From positions 4,154,001 through 4,218,000 of the forward strand of contig NZ_CP014839.1 of NCBI RefSeq assembly GCF_001931675.1: a stretch of 64,000 bases of DNA, in the 5' to 3' direction. Under the pieces are notes generated by a model. It saw only the letters and a list, made by a program, of their open reading frames with translations, had not been told where the DNA came from and searched no databases. Shown here piece after piece: positions 1 to 9,243 of this stretch (position 1 is the first letter of the stretch; every line of letters starts with the position of its first letter). The position numbers and the translations under genes are program-made. This DNA is from Pandoraea thiooxydans. Its GTDB lineage: Bacteria; Pseudomonadota; Gammaproteobacteria; Burkholderiales; Burkholderiaceae.

Positions 1-3000
1 GCGTCCTACGGATTCAGCGACATCAACGGCAGTTGCGATCGGCGCGACTATCCCGACGGTCGGGTGCCAAAACGGGGCTATGAGGTGATCGATACGGCGA
101 AACCCCTTTATGCGGGCGAGCTGTCCTTGAATTTGGTCCCCGGCCAGACGTACGAGGCGGTAACGGAAATTTATCCGTGGCGCAACACCGAGCCAGGCGT
201 GAGTTCACGATACTTCAAGATCCGTCCGCTCTCCGGTGGCGTGTCTACCGCCACACCGCACAAACACGTCCAGGGGCGCGTCGACATCACCGGCGCGTGG
301 CGGGGTAACGGCGCGACCGGCACCGTCAAGGCCTGGTACAAGAAAGATGGGGTCGGCCCCTACATTCTGGCCGGTCAGGGTTTGGGGTGGTTTTCCGTCT
401 ACAACTTGCCCGCCGGACGCCAGACGTTGGAGTTTTACGTCTATTACGACGGCAAGTTTGAAACCTATGTCGGCAGTAAAACTGTCGACGTCCTCGCTGG
501 GGGTGTCACGGCGCTGCGCCTCGAAGACAAACGGCTGCGGGTAAATGGCTGGGTTGACGGAGGTGTGAAACAAATAAAAATGGAGACGGTATGGCCGAAT
601 TCGATCGACCTCGGTACCTGTGCGGTCAGCGATGGTAAATTTTCGTGCCTGTCCGAGAAAGCATTGAGGGCCAGTTGGCACGACATAAGAATCACCGCCA
701 GCCGGGGCAGCACGGACCTCATTCTTCTCAACCGGCAGCACATCGACGTCACGCCCAGCGCGCGCTGGGCTGACGACAATCCCGGCATCAGGCTGCAAGG
801 TCAGCCATTCAGGCTCGCCGTGGACAAGGGCGAGGAGGCAACGCACCTGCAGGCCTATTGGCGACGAGGCGAAAAGGGTCTTTGGCACGTCAGCGGAGAC
901 CTCAAGCTTGGCAGTGACCGCAGCGTGGTTCTCCCCGATACTGCGGATTGGCTGCCAACCGACCGATCGCAGTACATGGTCATATTCTGGGTCAGGCGGG
1001 GTAGCGCAAACTGGTCACCGGATTCGGAGATTCGCAGCTTTCAAGTGAAGCCGTTGCCGCCAGAGTGGAGCAAGCCGCCCGCCGGCTCGGCGCCGGGACG
1101 CAAAGTCAGCGTCACGCTCAGGCCGCCGCCAGGCGTCGACGTCGTGCAGCCGCAATGGCGCCGTGAGGGCGGTGACTGGACAGACGGCCAAGCGGTTGCG
1201 CTGCAAAACACGCGAACCCAGGACCATACGATCGCGATCGCCGAATCGGCCGCGTGGTCGAGTGGGCACTACGACATCCGTCTGCGCGTGCGCAAGAACG
1301 AGGGCCTCTGGTCGGAGCCGTCCGAGGCAAAATCCGTCGTCATGCGCCCGTCGAGTCCCGCAGAGGTGTTCCGGGACAGTACGCTGACGGTATTCGATCA
1401 ACACGGCAAGCCGCTGATGGGTGGTGCGAATGTCACGGTTGGCGACCAAATCACTTATCGTCTGAAACTGGCGGCCGCGTCTGCCGCCGAGCAGATCGAC
1501 CTGTCGCTGAGTCTGGCCGGCGCGACGCAACTGCAAGGGCAGGCGGGTACGCTGCGCTATCGGGCCGCGCTGAGCGATCCGGGCGACGGCGCGAAGCCGA
1601 TCGACACCACGCGGCTCAACAAAGGCTGGACCGGCGCGGGAGCGGCGTTCGGGGCGACCACGCGTTTGCTGGTCAGCGGGGAGGACGCGCCGGGCATGCT
1701 GGCGGGCAAACACGCGGTGATCGACATACCGGTGACGGTGTCGCGGCCGGGCCAGATCCCAGGAGTGAAGGTGATCGCGCGCGGACACAGCGGTGGGCAG
1801 CCGCTGGCGGGGCAGCACGAGATCGCGGCGCTCGATCTCAGGGCGGTGATGCCCAGGCCGCAATGGGTGTGGCCGGCAACCGACAGCGAGGAATTGCTGG
1901 CGGGCCAGACGCTGCACATCCGCGGGCAAACGCACCCGAGCGCCGATCACGTCAAATTCCGGTGGCGCGACTGGCGCGACGGCCAATACCACAGCACAAA
2001 CGATATTCCCATTGAACCCGACGCGAACGGTCGATTCGACGTCGAGCTGCCGGATGCCAAGGCGTGGGTGCCCACCGCAAGCGGCGAAAGCTACCAGCTC
2101 AAATTCCTCGTCAGCAGCGCAGGCTACGCATCAGCCTGGACTGGCGTGCGCCACCTGCGGGTGCGCTCCGGGGCGGGCGTGTTGGGCGGGAGTTCATTGA
2201 CTGTCTACCGGGGTGACCGGTCATTGAGCGCGAACGCGGGCGTGGCCGCCGGCGAGACATTGACGTTGCGCCTGCGCATGCAAAGCTCGCACACGGCGTT
2301 GGGGCTGCAATGGTCGCTGGTCTTGCCGGCGGGTCTGGAGAAAGCGGGCGCACCGATGTACCGTGCCGACCTGAGTGATCAGGGCAGGCCGCCGCTGATC
2401 GGCGGGTTGGTGCAAATCGGGACCGGCACGCTCAACGGCCAATGGCGGGGCACGGGAGGCGCGTTTGGGGTGAGCGCGCAGCTGCTCGACCCGGTGCAAT
2501 CGCTGCTGGGCCTGGTGGGAGGCAAGCACGCGGTGCTCGACATCCCCGTGCGGGTCAAGGCCGAAGCGCAAGGCGCGATTCTGGTCAAGGCGGCGGGCCG
2601 CGCCACGCTGGTCAGCCAGCAGGATCTGGCCGCGCCGCCGTTGCTGGTCGCCAAAGTCCCGGGCCAGGGGGCGATGACGGCCGCGCTGGCGCCAACTGCC
2701 GAAGGCGACAGGCAGCCGGGCGAGGCACTGACCTACCGGGTCACGCTCGTCGCGCTCAAGGCGCTCGACGGCGTGCAACTGCAATACCGCCTGCCGGCTG
2801 GCCTGAAGCAACACGGCACGCCGGTGTTCGACGCGCAAAGCGATCTGCAGCAGGGGCTCGAGGCTGCCTGGGACGGCTCGCCGCGGCACGACGCATTGCT
2901 GGCGGCGGGCACGGCGCTCGAGGCGGGGCGCCGGATCATCGTCAACATTCCGCTGCAGGTCGCGCCGGAGGCGGTCGACAGCCGCATCGACAGTCGCATC

Positions 3001-3402
3001 GAAGCGGCGGCGGGCAATGTTGCGGGCACCGTCGAGGCCCGCCATGCCTTGCGCGTGGTGCCGGACAAAGAGGCGGACAACGGCCCGTTGCGGCTGAGAA
3101 CGCTGGTCGACAAGGGCGATGCCAAGCCCGGCGAGACCTTAGCCTACACGATCGAATTCATGAACCGCTCGGACCAGCCGCTGCACGAGTTGGCGATTCA
3201 CGAGGTCGTGCCGGAGCACACCACGCTGGTGCCGCAAAGCGCGGTGTGCAAGCAGATGCCGGCGGCGCTGGCATGCCGGGTGGCGACGCTCGATGAGGCA
3301 CACGGCACGAGCGATCCGACGCCAATACGCTGGACATTCTCGGGACGTCTGCTGCCCGGCGAGCAGGGCTCGGTCGGCTTCAGGGTGCGCGTCGAGCACT
3401 GA
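1..3402 (+). CDS. Large modular surface/secreted protein, 5' end missing (Ig-like and DUF11-like repeats)
   Basis: The frame is open from the first base, so the gene starts outside the window; about 1133 residues are visible. I do not recognise a named family for the whole protein. Tryptophan-rich Ig/Fn3-like modules lie near visible residues 250-450 and 610-720 (recurring 'W-R-x(n)-G-x-W' and 'Y-x-L/I-x-F/L-x-V' patterns). Three related modules with a 'LTVF/LTVY ... G ... T-Y/L-R' opening and a 'DIP/NIP-V-x-V' ending lie at about 460-585, 731-856 and 890-990. The last ~100 residues resemble the DUF11 repeat ('PGETLAYTIEFMNRS', 'VVPEHTTLVP'). No enzyme motif is visible. Cell-surface or secreted location is inferred from the modular all-beta appearance; the signal peptide would be upstream of the window. 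Confidence 0.7.
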   Translation, partial: ASYGFSDINGSCDRRDYPDGRVPKRGYEVIDTAKPLYAGELSLNLVPGQTYEAVTEIYPWRNTEPGVSSRYFKIRPLSGGVSTATPHKHVQGRVDITGAWRGNGATGTVKAWYKKDGVGPYILAGQGLGWFSVYNLPAGRQTLEFYVYYDGKFETYVGSKTVDVLAGGVTALRLEDKRLRVNGWVDGGVKQIKMETVWPNSIDLGTCAVSDGKFSCLSEKALRASWHDIRITASRGSTDLILLNRQHIDVTPSARWADDNPGIRLQGQPFRLAVDKGEEATHLQAYWRRGEKGLWHVSGDLKLGSDRSVVLPDTADWLPTDRSQYMVIFWVRRGSANWSPDSEIRSFQVKPLPPEWSKPPAGSAPGRKVSVTLRPPPGVDVVQPQWRREGGDWTDGQAVALQNTRTQDHTIAIAESAAWSSGHYDIRLRVRKNEGLWSEPSEAKSVVMRPSSPAEVFRDSTLTVFDQHGKPLMGGANVTVGDQITYRLKLAAASAAEQIDLSLSLAGATQLQGQAGTLRYRAALSDPGDGAKPIDTTRLNKGWTGAGAAFGATTRLLVSGEDAPGMLAGKHAVIDIPVTVSRPGQIPGVKVIARGHSGGQPLAGQHEIAALDLRAVMPRPQWVWPATDSEELLAGQTLHIRGQTHPSADHVKFRWRDWRDGQYHSTNDIPIEPDANGRFDVELPDAKAWVPTASGESYQLKFLVSSAGYASAWTGVRHLRVRSGAGVLGGSSLTVYRGDRSLSANAGVAAGETLTLRLRMQSSHTALGLQWSLVLPAGLEKAGAPMYRADLSDQGRPPLIGGLVQIGTGTLNGQWRGTGGAFGVSAQLLDPVQSLLGLVGGKHAVLDIPVRVKAEAQGAILVKAAGRATLVSQQDLAAPPLLVAKVPGQGAMTAALAPTAEGDRQPGEALTYRVTLVALKALDGVQLQYRLPAGLKQHGTPVFDAQSDLQQGLEAAWDGSPRHDALLAAGTALEAGRRIIVNIPLQVAPEAVDSRIDSRIEAAAGNVAGTVEARHALRVVPDKEADNGPLRLRTLVDKGDAKPGETLAYTIEFMNRSDQPLHELAIHEVVPEHTTLVPQSAVCKQMPAALACRVATLDEAHGTSDPTPIRWTFSGRLLPGEQGSVGFRVRVEH

Positions 3403-3482
3403 GTCGGGCCGGCCGGCGGGCCGCGCCCCTGGCAAATACAGGATCGGAAATCCGGACCTTCCCTGATCCTCGTCAAGCTATT

Positions 3483-3498
3483 TTTACGTTAACGTAAA
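3483..3498. promoter_or_regulatory. Perfect 16-bp palindrome, putative operator of the acyl-CoA synthetase gene
   Basis: TTTACGTTAACGTAAA is an exact inverted repeat, followed at once by a further ACGT-like half (cgtcaaac). It lies about 155 bp before the synthetase ATG. It resembles the palindromic sites described for MerR-family LiuR-type regulators of branched-chain amino acid and acyl-CoA catabolism in proteobacteria. The regulator is inferred; the palindrome itself is seen. Confidence 0.55.
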
Positions 3499-3653
3499 CG
3501 TCAAACAACCTAGGCAGGCTATGCTTGATACGAGCATGGCTGAATCCGCCCTGTCCGGCATTCGGGCAGGGCGGGTGCCACAGAAAAATACATCGCACTT
3601 GCCCGCGCGCCATCGTGGCGGCCGGCCCCTGCTGTTATTGGAGGAGACGCAGT

Positions 3654-5369
3654 ATGGATCAAGAAAATGCCGGCTTGGCGCCGCGTAACGGCCTATCCTA
3701 CGTCAAGGGCGATACCACGGTGCCGCTCTCGGAGGCGACCATCCCGCAATTATTGGCGCAGAGCGTGCAACGCTATCCCGAGCGGCCGGCGGTGGTGTTT
3801 CGCGAACAGCAAATCCGCTGGAACTGGCGCGAGTTCAGCCAGGCGGTCGATGCCCTGGCGCTCGGCCTGCACCGGCTTGGCCTGCGCAAGGGCGATCGGC
3901 TCGGTATCTGGTCGCCCAACCGGGTCGAGTGGTTGGTTACGCAATTCGCCACCGCGCGCCTGGGAATCATTCTGGTCAATATCAATCCGGCCTATCGGCT
4001 TGCCGAGCTCGAGTACGCGCTCAACAAAGTCGGCTGCAAAGCCATCATCGCCGCCGAATCGTTCAAGACCTCGCAATATCTGGCGATGCTGCAGACCCTC
4101 GCGCCAGAACTGGCGCAATGCGAAGCTGGGCAACTGCATGCGCAGAAGCTGCCCGACTTGCGTATCGTGATCCGCATGGGCGAGGCCCGCACGCCCGGCA
4201 TGTTCAACTACGACGACATTGTCGCGGGCACGGCCAACCCAGCGGTCGGCGAGCTCGATGCCATCACCGCGACGCTCGATGCGCACGAAGCCGTCAACAT
4301 CCAGTTCACCAGCGGCACCACCGGCAATCCGAAGGGCGCCACGCTCACGCACCACAATATCGTCAACAACGGCCGCTTCATCGCGATGGCCATGCGCTTC
4401 TCCGAGCAAGACAGCCTGTGCATCCCCGTGCCGCTTTACCACTGCTTCGGCATGGTGCTGGCGGTGCTGGCCTGCGTGAGCACCGGCGCCAATATGGTGT
4501 TTCCCGGCGAGGCATTCGATCCGGCCGCCACCATGCGCGCCGTGGCGCAGGAGCGTTGCACCGCCCTGCACGGGGTGCCGACCATGTTCATCGCCCAGCT
4601 CGATCACCCCGATTTCTCCAAGTACGATTTCTCGTCGCTGCGCACCGGCATCATGGCCGGCTCGCCCTGCCCGATCGAAACCATGAAACGGGTGATTTCG
4701 CAAATGCACATGAGCGAAGTCACCATTGCCTACGGCATGACGGAGACCAGCCCGGTTTCGTTCCAGAGTTCGACCGACGATCCGCTGGAAAAACGAGTCA
4801 CCACCGTGGGCCGCGTGCAGCCTCATCTCGAGGTCAAGCTGGTCGATGCCAGCGGGGCCATCGTGCCGGTCGGCGAAAAAGGTGAACTCTGCACGCGCGG
4901 CTACTCGGTCATGCTCGGCTACTGGGACGACGAAACAAAAACGCGCGAGGCCATTCGCGATGGCTGGATGCATACGGGTGACCTGGCCACCCTGGACGAG
5001 GCGGGTTACTGCAATATCGTCGGGCGGGTCAAGGACATGCTGATCCGCGGCGGCGAGAACGTCTATCCGCGCGAAATCGAGGAATTCCTGTTCCGTCACC
5101 CAAAGATCCAGGCGGTGCAGGTATTCGGCGTGCCCGATCCCAAATACGGGGAGGAGGTCTGTGCCTGGGTGGTCCTCAAGCCGGGCCAGAGCGCCACCGA
5201 AGATGAAATTCGCGCGTTCTGCCAGGATCAGATTGCCCACTACAAAATCCCGCGCTACATCCGCTTCGTCAGCGAAATGCCCATGACCGTGACGGGCAAA
5301 GTGCAGAAATTCATCATGCGCGCATCGATGGTCGACGAGCTCGGCCTGACCGAGAGCAAAACCGCCTAG
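3654..5369 (+). CDS. AMP-forming acyl-CoA synthetase (medium/long-chain fatty-acid-CoA ligase, ACSF2-like)
   Basis: It activates a carboxylic acid to its acyl-adenylate and then the CoA thioester in the cytoplasm. The 571-residue protein has the ANL-family P-loop '[15 protein letters not shown]' (about 219-233), the 'YGMTETSP' adenylate motif (about 360), the '[11 protein letters not shown]' C-terminal motif and the catalytic lysine in 'VTGKVQK' (about 549). The ATG at 3654 was chosen because GGAGGAG ends 7 bp before it; an in-frame upstream start at 3525 has no ribosome site and adds a non-homologous leader. Length fits the FadD/ACSF2 group. Exact chain length cannot be told from sequence. 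It is not part of the motility system and probably has its own promoter near the upstream palindrome. Confidence 0.9.
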   Translation: MDQENAGLAPRNGLSYVKGDTTVPLSEATIPQLLAQSVQRYPERPAVVFREQQIRWNWREFSQAVDALALGLHRLGLRKGDRLGIWSPNRVEWLVTQFATARLGIILVNINPAYRLAELEYALNKVGCKAIIAAESFKTSQYLAMLQTLAPELAQCEAGQLHAQKLPDLRIVIRMGEARTPGMFNYDDIVAGTANPAVGELDAITATLDAHEAVNIQFTSGTTGNPKGATLTHHNIVNNGRFIAMAMRFSEQDSLCIPVPLYHCFGMVLAVLACVSTGANMVFPGEAFDPAATMRAVAQERCTALHGVPTMFIAQLDHPDFSKYDFSSLRTGIMAGSPCPIETMKRVISQMHMSEVTIAYGMTETSPVSFQSSTDDPLEKRVTTVGRVQPHLEVKLVDASGAIVPVGEKGELCTRGYSVMLGYWDDETKTREAIRDGWMHTGDLATLDEAGYCNIVGRVKDMLIRGGENVYPREIEEFLFRHPKIQAVQVFGVPDPKYGEEVCAWVVLKPGQSATEDEIRAFCQDQIAHYKIPRYIRFVSEMPMTVTGKVQKFIMRASMVDELGLTESKTA

Positions 5370-5864
5370 CGCTGACCCGCCGACGGCACCCGGCCCCGCG
5401 CCGAGCGGGCCGCCGGCAGGGCACCGCCACACATCAGACGCGAACCGGCGCCGGCCCAACTTGTAACCATCTGTAAAGATGCTGTTACTCGTTTGGCGGC
5501 GCCGGCATAGTACCCCCCATGTCTTAAGAAATTTTTTTCAGCCGCGCCTAAAGTTTCTCCAGCGCCGGCCGAAATACAGACATCGCTTCGCGCGGCGCGC
5601 GGACAAACCAGTCTACTGCGCGGTCGCTGCGCATCACGGGCAAAGCGGTTTTTGCCGCGACTCGCCCGCTCAGGCCCTCCCATCAAGGCTTTTCAGCCTG
5701 TCGGGAGATTTTTCCTATGCTTGTAGGAAAAATGCCTACACAAAATTTCCGAAAAACTTATAGCCCGAGCGGATGAATCTCTGATTTTTTTCCGCCGCGG
5801 ATCGCTGCAAAATTGCAACCGAGATTGGGCCAGTGTCGCCAAAACCACAATCTACGGGGGTTAC
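5370..5864 (+). promoter_or_regulatory. Long flhDC leader / intergenic region
   Basis: This 495-bp stretch has no convincing gene: the 94-codon frame at 5479-5763 lacks a ribosome site and any recognisable protein character. Just after the synthetase stop, CGGCCC (5391-5396) and GGGCCG (5407-5412) could form a GC stem without a U-tract, possibly ending upstream transcription. The right half is much more AT-rich and holds the inverted repeats listed separately. It most likely contains the flhDC promoter(s) and a long untranslated leader, the usual point where regulators act on motility. No promoter boxes could be assigned with confidence. Confidence 0.6.
5708..5740. promoter_or_regulatory. Overlapping inverted repeats in the flhDC leader
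   Basis: ATTTTTCCTA (5708-5717) and TAGGAAAAAT (5724-5733) form perfect 10-bp arms around a 6-base spacer. Overlapping them, TGTAGG (5722-5727) and CCTACA (5735-5740) form a second 6-bp inverted repeat with a 7-base spacer. The two structures are mutually exclusive if formed in RNA, or give adjacent operator half-sites if bound as DNA. They lie about 125-155 bp before flhD. The binding factor is unknown. Confidence 0.45.
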
Positions 5865-6182
5865 ATGAGTAACAGCGAAACACTCAACGAGATTCGGGAA
5901 ATTAACCTTTCCTATCTGGTGCTAGCGCAACGTCTGATTCGCGAGGATCGCGCTGCAGCAATGTTCCGTCTGGGTGTCAGCGAAGAGTTGGCCGATGTTC
6001 TGGGCCGCCTTACGCTCGCGCAACTGGTCAAACTCGCCTCATCCAATTTGCTGCTGTGCCGCTTCCGTTTCGACGATCACGCGATCCTCTCGAATCTGAC
6101 GCATACCGCCAAGGACATCGCCGTGCAGCAGTCGCACGCATCGATCCTGCTGGCGAGCCAGCCGGTCGAAGCGATCGGTTGA
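5865..6182 (+). CDS. flhD: Flagellar master transcriptional activator subunit FlhD
   Basis: FlhD forms the FlhD4C2 activator with FlhC and switches on class II flagellar operons with sigma-70 polymerase. The 105-residue protein is mostly helical and carries the family pattern '[21 protein letters not shown]' split over residues 7-27 and '[18 protein letters not shown]'. Length is typical of beta-proteobacterial FlhD (about 105-119). The ATG follows a GGGGG run 5 bases upstream. flhC follows after 75 bp in the same direction, the standard flhDC order. Control probably acts through the long leader upstream. Confidence 0.95.
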   Translation: MSNSETLNEIREINLSYLVLAQRLIREDRAAAMFRLGVSEELADVLGRLTLAQLVKLASSNLLLCRFRFDDHAILSNLTHTAKDIAVQQSHASILLASQPVEAIG

Positions 6183-6257
6183 CACGGCCACAGTCAGTCA
6201 AGGCCGATCGAGTGCGGCGAAAGGAATATTGATTCGTTTGTTGCAGGAATAAGCACT

Positions 6258-6824
6258 ATGCGCAGCAAAAGCGTGGTTCACGAAGCCAAGCAGATTCAAC
6301 TGGCCATCGAACTGGTCGAGTTGGGGGCCCGTCTCCAGATGCTGGAGGCGGAGACCACGCTAAGCCGCGATCGGCTGATCAAGCTCTACAAAGAACTCAA
6401 GGGCGTCTCGCCGCCCAAGGGTATGCTGCCGTTCTCCACCGACTGGTTCGTCACCTGGTTGCCGAACATTCACTCGTCGCTGTTCTACAACATCCATCAA
6501 TTCCTCACGCAACAGGCGCGTTGCGAAGGCATCGACGCGATCGTCAAAAGCTACCGCCTTTACCGCGAGCACGTCGAGCTGCACGCCTGGGAGCCGGTGC
6601 TGAGTTTCACCCGCGCGTGGACGCTGACGCGCTTCTTCGACAGCAAAATGCTGCAAATGACCCCCTGCACGCGTTGCGGCGGCCATTTCGTGGCGCATGC
6701 CCACGAACCTCGAAATCATTTTGTCTGCGGTTTGTGTCAGCCGCCGTCACGCGCCGGCAAGACGCGCAAGAGCAAGGCCGCCGCCGAACAGGCCGAAGCC
6801 CAGCAAGGATGCCTGGCGCTTTGA
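6258..6824 (+). CDS. flhC: Flagellar master transcriptional activator subunit FlhC
   Basis: FlhC supplies DNA contacts and a zinc site in the FlhD4C2 complex. The 188-residue protein holds four cysteines at 137, 140, 157 and 160 (C-x2-C ... C-x2-C), matching within one residue the Zn ligands known in E. coli FlhC. Upstream signature '[18 protein letters not shown]' (about 59-76) is family-typical. It follows flhD and precedes motA by 160 bp. The C-terminal tail after residue 163 is Lys/Ala-rich and not conserved. Confidence 0.96.
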   Translation: MRSKSVVHEAKQIQLAIELVELGARLQMLEAETTLSRDRLIKLYKELKGVSPPKGMLPFSTDWFVTWLPNIHSSLFYNIHQFLTQQARCEGIDAIVKSYRLYREHVELHAWEPVLSFTRAWTLTRFFDSKMLQMTPCTRCGGHFVAHAHEPRNHFVCGLCQPPSRAGKTRKSKAAAEQAEAQQGCLAL

Positions 6825-6866
6825 GCGCCGCAACGCATTTCGTCCTTCCGGTTCAACTTCCTCCCT

Positions 6867-6893
6867 TCAGTTTTTCCCTCGCACTGCCGTAAT
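6867..6893 (+). promoter_or_regulatory. Weak sigma-28-like promoter candidate before motA
   Basis: TCAGTTTT (6867-6874), an 11-base spacer and GCCGTAAT (6886-6893) show the sigma-28 spacing (consensus TAAAGTTT-N11-GCCGATAA) but match only about 5 of 8 bases in each box. It lies about 90 bp before the motA start. Motor and chemotaxis operons are normally sigma-28 dependent, so the position is plausible although the sequence match is poor. Confidence 0.3.
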
Positions 6894-6984
6894 ACCTCTG
6901 AGAGAAAAATATTGTCCGCATGGCTTTAGGCGTGTTTGGCGAGCGATTCCCTGAATGCCCTGAATTTGCAAGAGGAACCCGGAA

Positions 6985-7845
6985 GTGCTGGTTTTTATTG
7001 GATATGCGATCGTTCTGGGCGCGGTGTTCGGGGGATACGCCTTGGAAGGCGGGCACCTGGGTGCACTATTTCAGCCCACTGAATTGCTGATGATCGGCGG
7101 AGCCGGTATCGGCTCCTTCCTGGTCGGCAACAACGGCAAGGCGATTCGCGCCACGCTACGCGCGCTGCCGCCGCTCTTGCGCGGCTCCAAATACACCAAG
7201 GCGCTCTACATGGAGCTCATGGCGCTGCTCTATGTGCTGCTGGCCAAAGCACGCAAGGACGGCATGCTGGCCATCGAGGCCGACGTCGACGATCCCGCGG
7301 CCAGCCCCATCTTCAGCCAATACCCGCTGCTCGCGCGCGACGCCCGCATCATGGAGTTTCTCACCGACTACCTGCGCCTGATGGTCAGCGGCAACATGAA
7401 CGCGTTCGAAATCGAGAACCTCATGGATCACGAAATCGAAACGTACAAGCATGAAGGCGAGATGCCCGCGCACTGCATCTCCAAAGTGGGCGACGCGATG
7501 CCGGCCTTCGGTATCGTGGCCGCGGTGATGGGCGTGGTGCACACCATGGCGTCGGCCGACAAGCCGGCGGCCGAACTCGGTGCGCTGATCGCCCAGGCGC
7601 TGGTCGGCACCTTCCTCGGCGTGCTGCTCTCATATGGCTTCATCGGCCCGCTGGCCTCGCTCATCGAGCATCGCGTGGCCGAGTCGAGCAAAGTGTTCCA
7701 GTGCATCAAGGTCACGCTGCTGGCCAGTCTCAATGGCTACGCGCCGGCGCTGGCGGTCGAATTCGGCCGGAAAGTGCTGTACTCCAGCGAGCGGCCGTCG
7801 TTCGCGGAACTCGAAGACCACGTGCGCCAGGTCAAGGCGCGTTAG
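6985..7845 (+). CDS. motA: Flagellar stator protein MotA
   Basis: MotA is the inner-membrane stator subunit that couples ion flow through MotA/MotB to torque on FliG. The 286-residue protein has four hydrophobic segments, a cytoplasmic loop with the conserved basic/acidic pair in 'KARKDGMLAIEADV' (about residues 80-93), and the two conserved prolines in 'GDAMPAFGIVAAVMG' and 'FIGPLAS'. Start is GTG at 6985, preceded by AGAGGAA. motB follows after 19 bp. It begins the motility/chemotaxis operon downstream of flhDC. Confidence 0.96.
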   Translation: MLVFIGYAIVLGAVFGGYALEGGHLGALFQPTELLMIGGAGIGSFLVGNNGKAIRATLRALPPLLRGSKYTKALYMELMALLYVLLAKARKDGMLAIEADVDDPAASPIFSQYPLLARDARIMEFLTDYLRLMVSGNMNAFEIENLMDHEIETYKHEGEMPAHCISKVGDAMPAFGIVAAVMGVVHTMASADKPAAELGALIAQALVGTFLGVLLSYGFIGPLASLIEHRVAESSKVFQCIKVTLLASLNGYAPALAVEFGRKVLYSSERPSFAELEDHVRQVKAR

Positions 7846-7864
7846 GTCGGTGCCCAGGTGAATC

Positions 7865-8815
7865 ATGAGCGACAAGGGCACCCACCCCATCATCGTCAAG
7901 CGCAGCATCAATGCGCCAGCCGCCCATCACGGCGGCGCCTGGAAGCTCGCCTACGCCGACTTCATGACGGCCATGATGGCGTTCTTTCTGTTGATGTGGC
8001 TGCTCGGCTCGGTCAATCACAACGAACTGGCGGGCATCGCGCAATACTTCCGCACGCCGCTCAAAGTCGCGATCATGGGCGGTAAGCGCGCTGCCGACAG
8101 CGCCGGCGTGATCGACGGCGGCGGGCCCGACATGACGCGCACCCAAGGTCAGATCGCCCATGGCGCCAATCCGCCGCCGCCCACCCGCAGCGCGGCCAGT
8201 GGCCAGCGCAACGAGGCCGAGCAGCTGCGCCGGCTCAAGGCACGCCTGCTGCAGGCCATCGAGTCGAATCCGGCGCTCAATCAATTCCGCAAACAGCTGC
8301 TGATCGACATCACCAAGGAAGGCTTGCGCATCCAGATCGTCGACACCCAGAACCGGCCAATGTTCGCCAACGGCAGCGCACGGGTCGAGCCCTACATGCG
8401 CGACATCCTGCACGAGATCGGCAAGGCGCTCAACGACGTGCCCAATCGCATCAGCCTGTCCGGGCACACCGATGCCACCCGTTACGCCACCGGCGACAAG
8501 GACTACAGCAACTGGGAGCTGTCGGCCGATCGCGCCAATGCCTCGCGACGCGAGCTGATTGCCGGCGGTATGGACGCCGACAAGGTCGTGCGCGTGCAGG
8601 GCCTGGCCTCGACGTTGAACCTCGACAAGGAAAACCCGGCCGATCCGATCAATCGGCGCATCAGCATCATCGTGCTGAACCATCAGGCGGAAGCCGCCCT
8701 GGAGCGCGAGAACGATGCGGCCACGGTCGATGCTCCGGATCAGAAGGGCGCCGCGCAGAGTGCGGTGCAAGCGGCGGCGCGCGCGGCTGACACCGCCGCT
8801 GTGCCAAAGCGATGA
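7865..8815 (+). CDS. motB: Flagellar stator protein MotB
   Basis: MotB anchors the stator to peptidoglycan and carries the proton-binding aspartate. The 316-residue protein has a short cytoplasmic tail, one membrane helix (about 28-49) with Asp32 in 'YADFMTAMMAFFLLMW', exactly the E. coli position, and a periplasmic OmpA/MotB domain with 'LSGHTDATRY' (about 199-208) and 'LSADRANASRREL'. The variable linker (about 75-120) and Ala-rich C-terminus are not conserved. Aspartate and the stator helix favour proton rather than sodium coupling, but this is inference. Confidence 0.96.
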   Translation: MSDKGTHPIIVKRSINAPAAHHGGAWKLAYADFMTAMMAFFLLMWLLGSVNHNELAGIAQYFRTPLKVAIMGGKRAADSAGVIDGGGPDMTRTQGQIAHGANPPPPTRSAASGQRNEAEQLRRLKARLLQAIESNPALNQFRKQLLIDITKEGLRIQIVDTQNRPMFANGSARVEPYMRDILHEIGKALNDVPNRISLSGHTDATRYATGDKDYSNWELSADRANASRRELIAGGMDADKVVRVQGLASTLNLDKENPADPINRRISIIVLNHQAEAALERENDAATVDAPDQKGAAQSAVQAAARAADTAAVPKR

Positions 8816-8827
8816 CAAGGCAAGGAA

Positions 8828-9241
8828 ATGACGCACATGACGCAATCCATTTTGTCGGTCGATGACTCCGCAGCCATGCGGCAGATCATCTCGGCCAGCC
8901 TGAGCGAGGCTGGCTACCGGGTGAACACCGCCTGCGACGGCGCCGCCGCGCTCGAGCTCGCGCGCGGTGAACGCTTCGATCTGGTGCTGACCGACCAGCA
9001 TATGCCCGGCATGGACGGCCTGGCGCTGATCCGTGCGCTGCGCGCGTTGCCCGGCTACGGGAGCGCACCGATCCTGGTGCTGACCACCGAGGTCGATGGC
9101 GCCTACAAAGAGGCGGCGCGCGACGCCGGGGCCAGCGGCTGGCTGCTCAAGCCGGTCGATCCCGCGATGCTGATCGAAGTGGTCGGTGCGCTGCTGGGGG
9201 CGTCGGCCGCGTCAATTCAAGCCAATAACGAGCGGGGATAA
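8828..9241 (+). CDS. CheY-like single-domain response regulator
   Basis: A 137-residue receiver domain with no output domain. Acid pair D12/D13, phospho-acceptor D56 ('VLTDQHMPGMDG'), T86 and K108 ('LLKPVDP') are all present, so it should be phosphorylated, presumably by the adjacent CheA. It is clearly different from the canonical CheY encoded further down. Such extra CheY proteins may act as phosphate sinks or bind other targets. Two ATGs (8828 and 8837) are possible; AAGG at 8817-8820 fits the first and AAGGA at 8822 the second. It lies between motB and cheA. Confidence 0.88.
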   Translation: MTHMTQSILSVDDSAAMRQIISASLSEAGYRVNTACDGAAALELARGERFDLVLTDQHMPGMDGLALIRALRALPGYGSAPILVLTTEVDGAYKEAARDAGASGWLLKPVDPAMLIEVVGALLGASAASIQANNERG

Positions 9242-9243
9242 CG

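Noticed and set aside
5724-5738. Resemblance of TAGGAAAAATGCCTA to an enterobacterial RcsAB box
   Set aside because: Spacing is one base too long, and the Rcs system is characteristic of Enterobacterales, not of this lineage.
5479-5763. 94-codon frame within the flhDC leader
   Set aside because: No Shine-Dalgarno sequence, unusual composition and no family resemblance; it runs through the inverted repeats.
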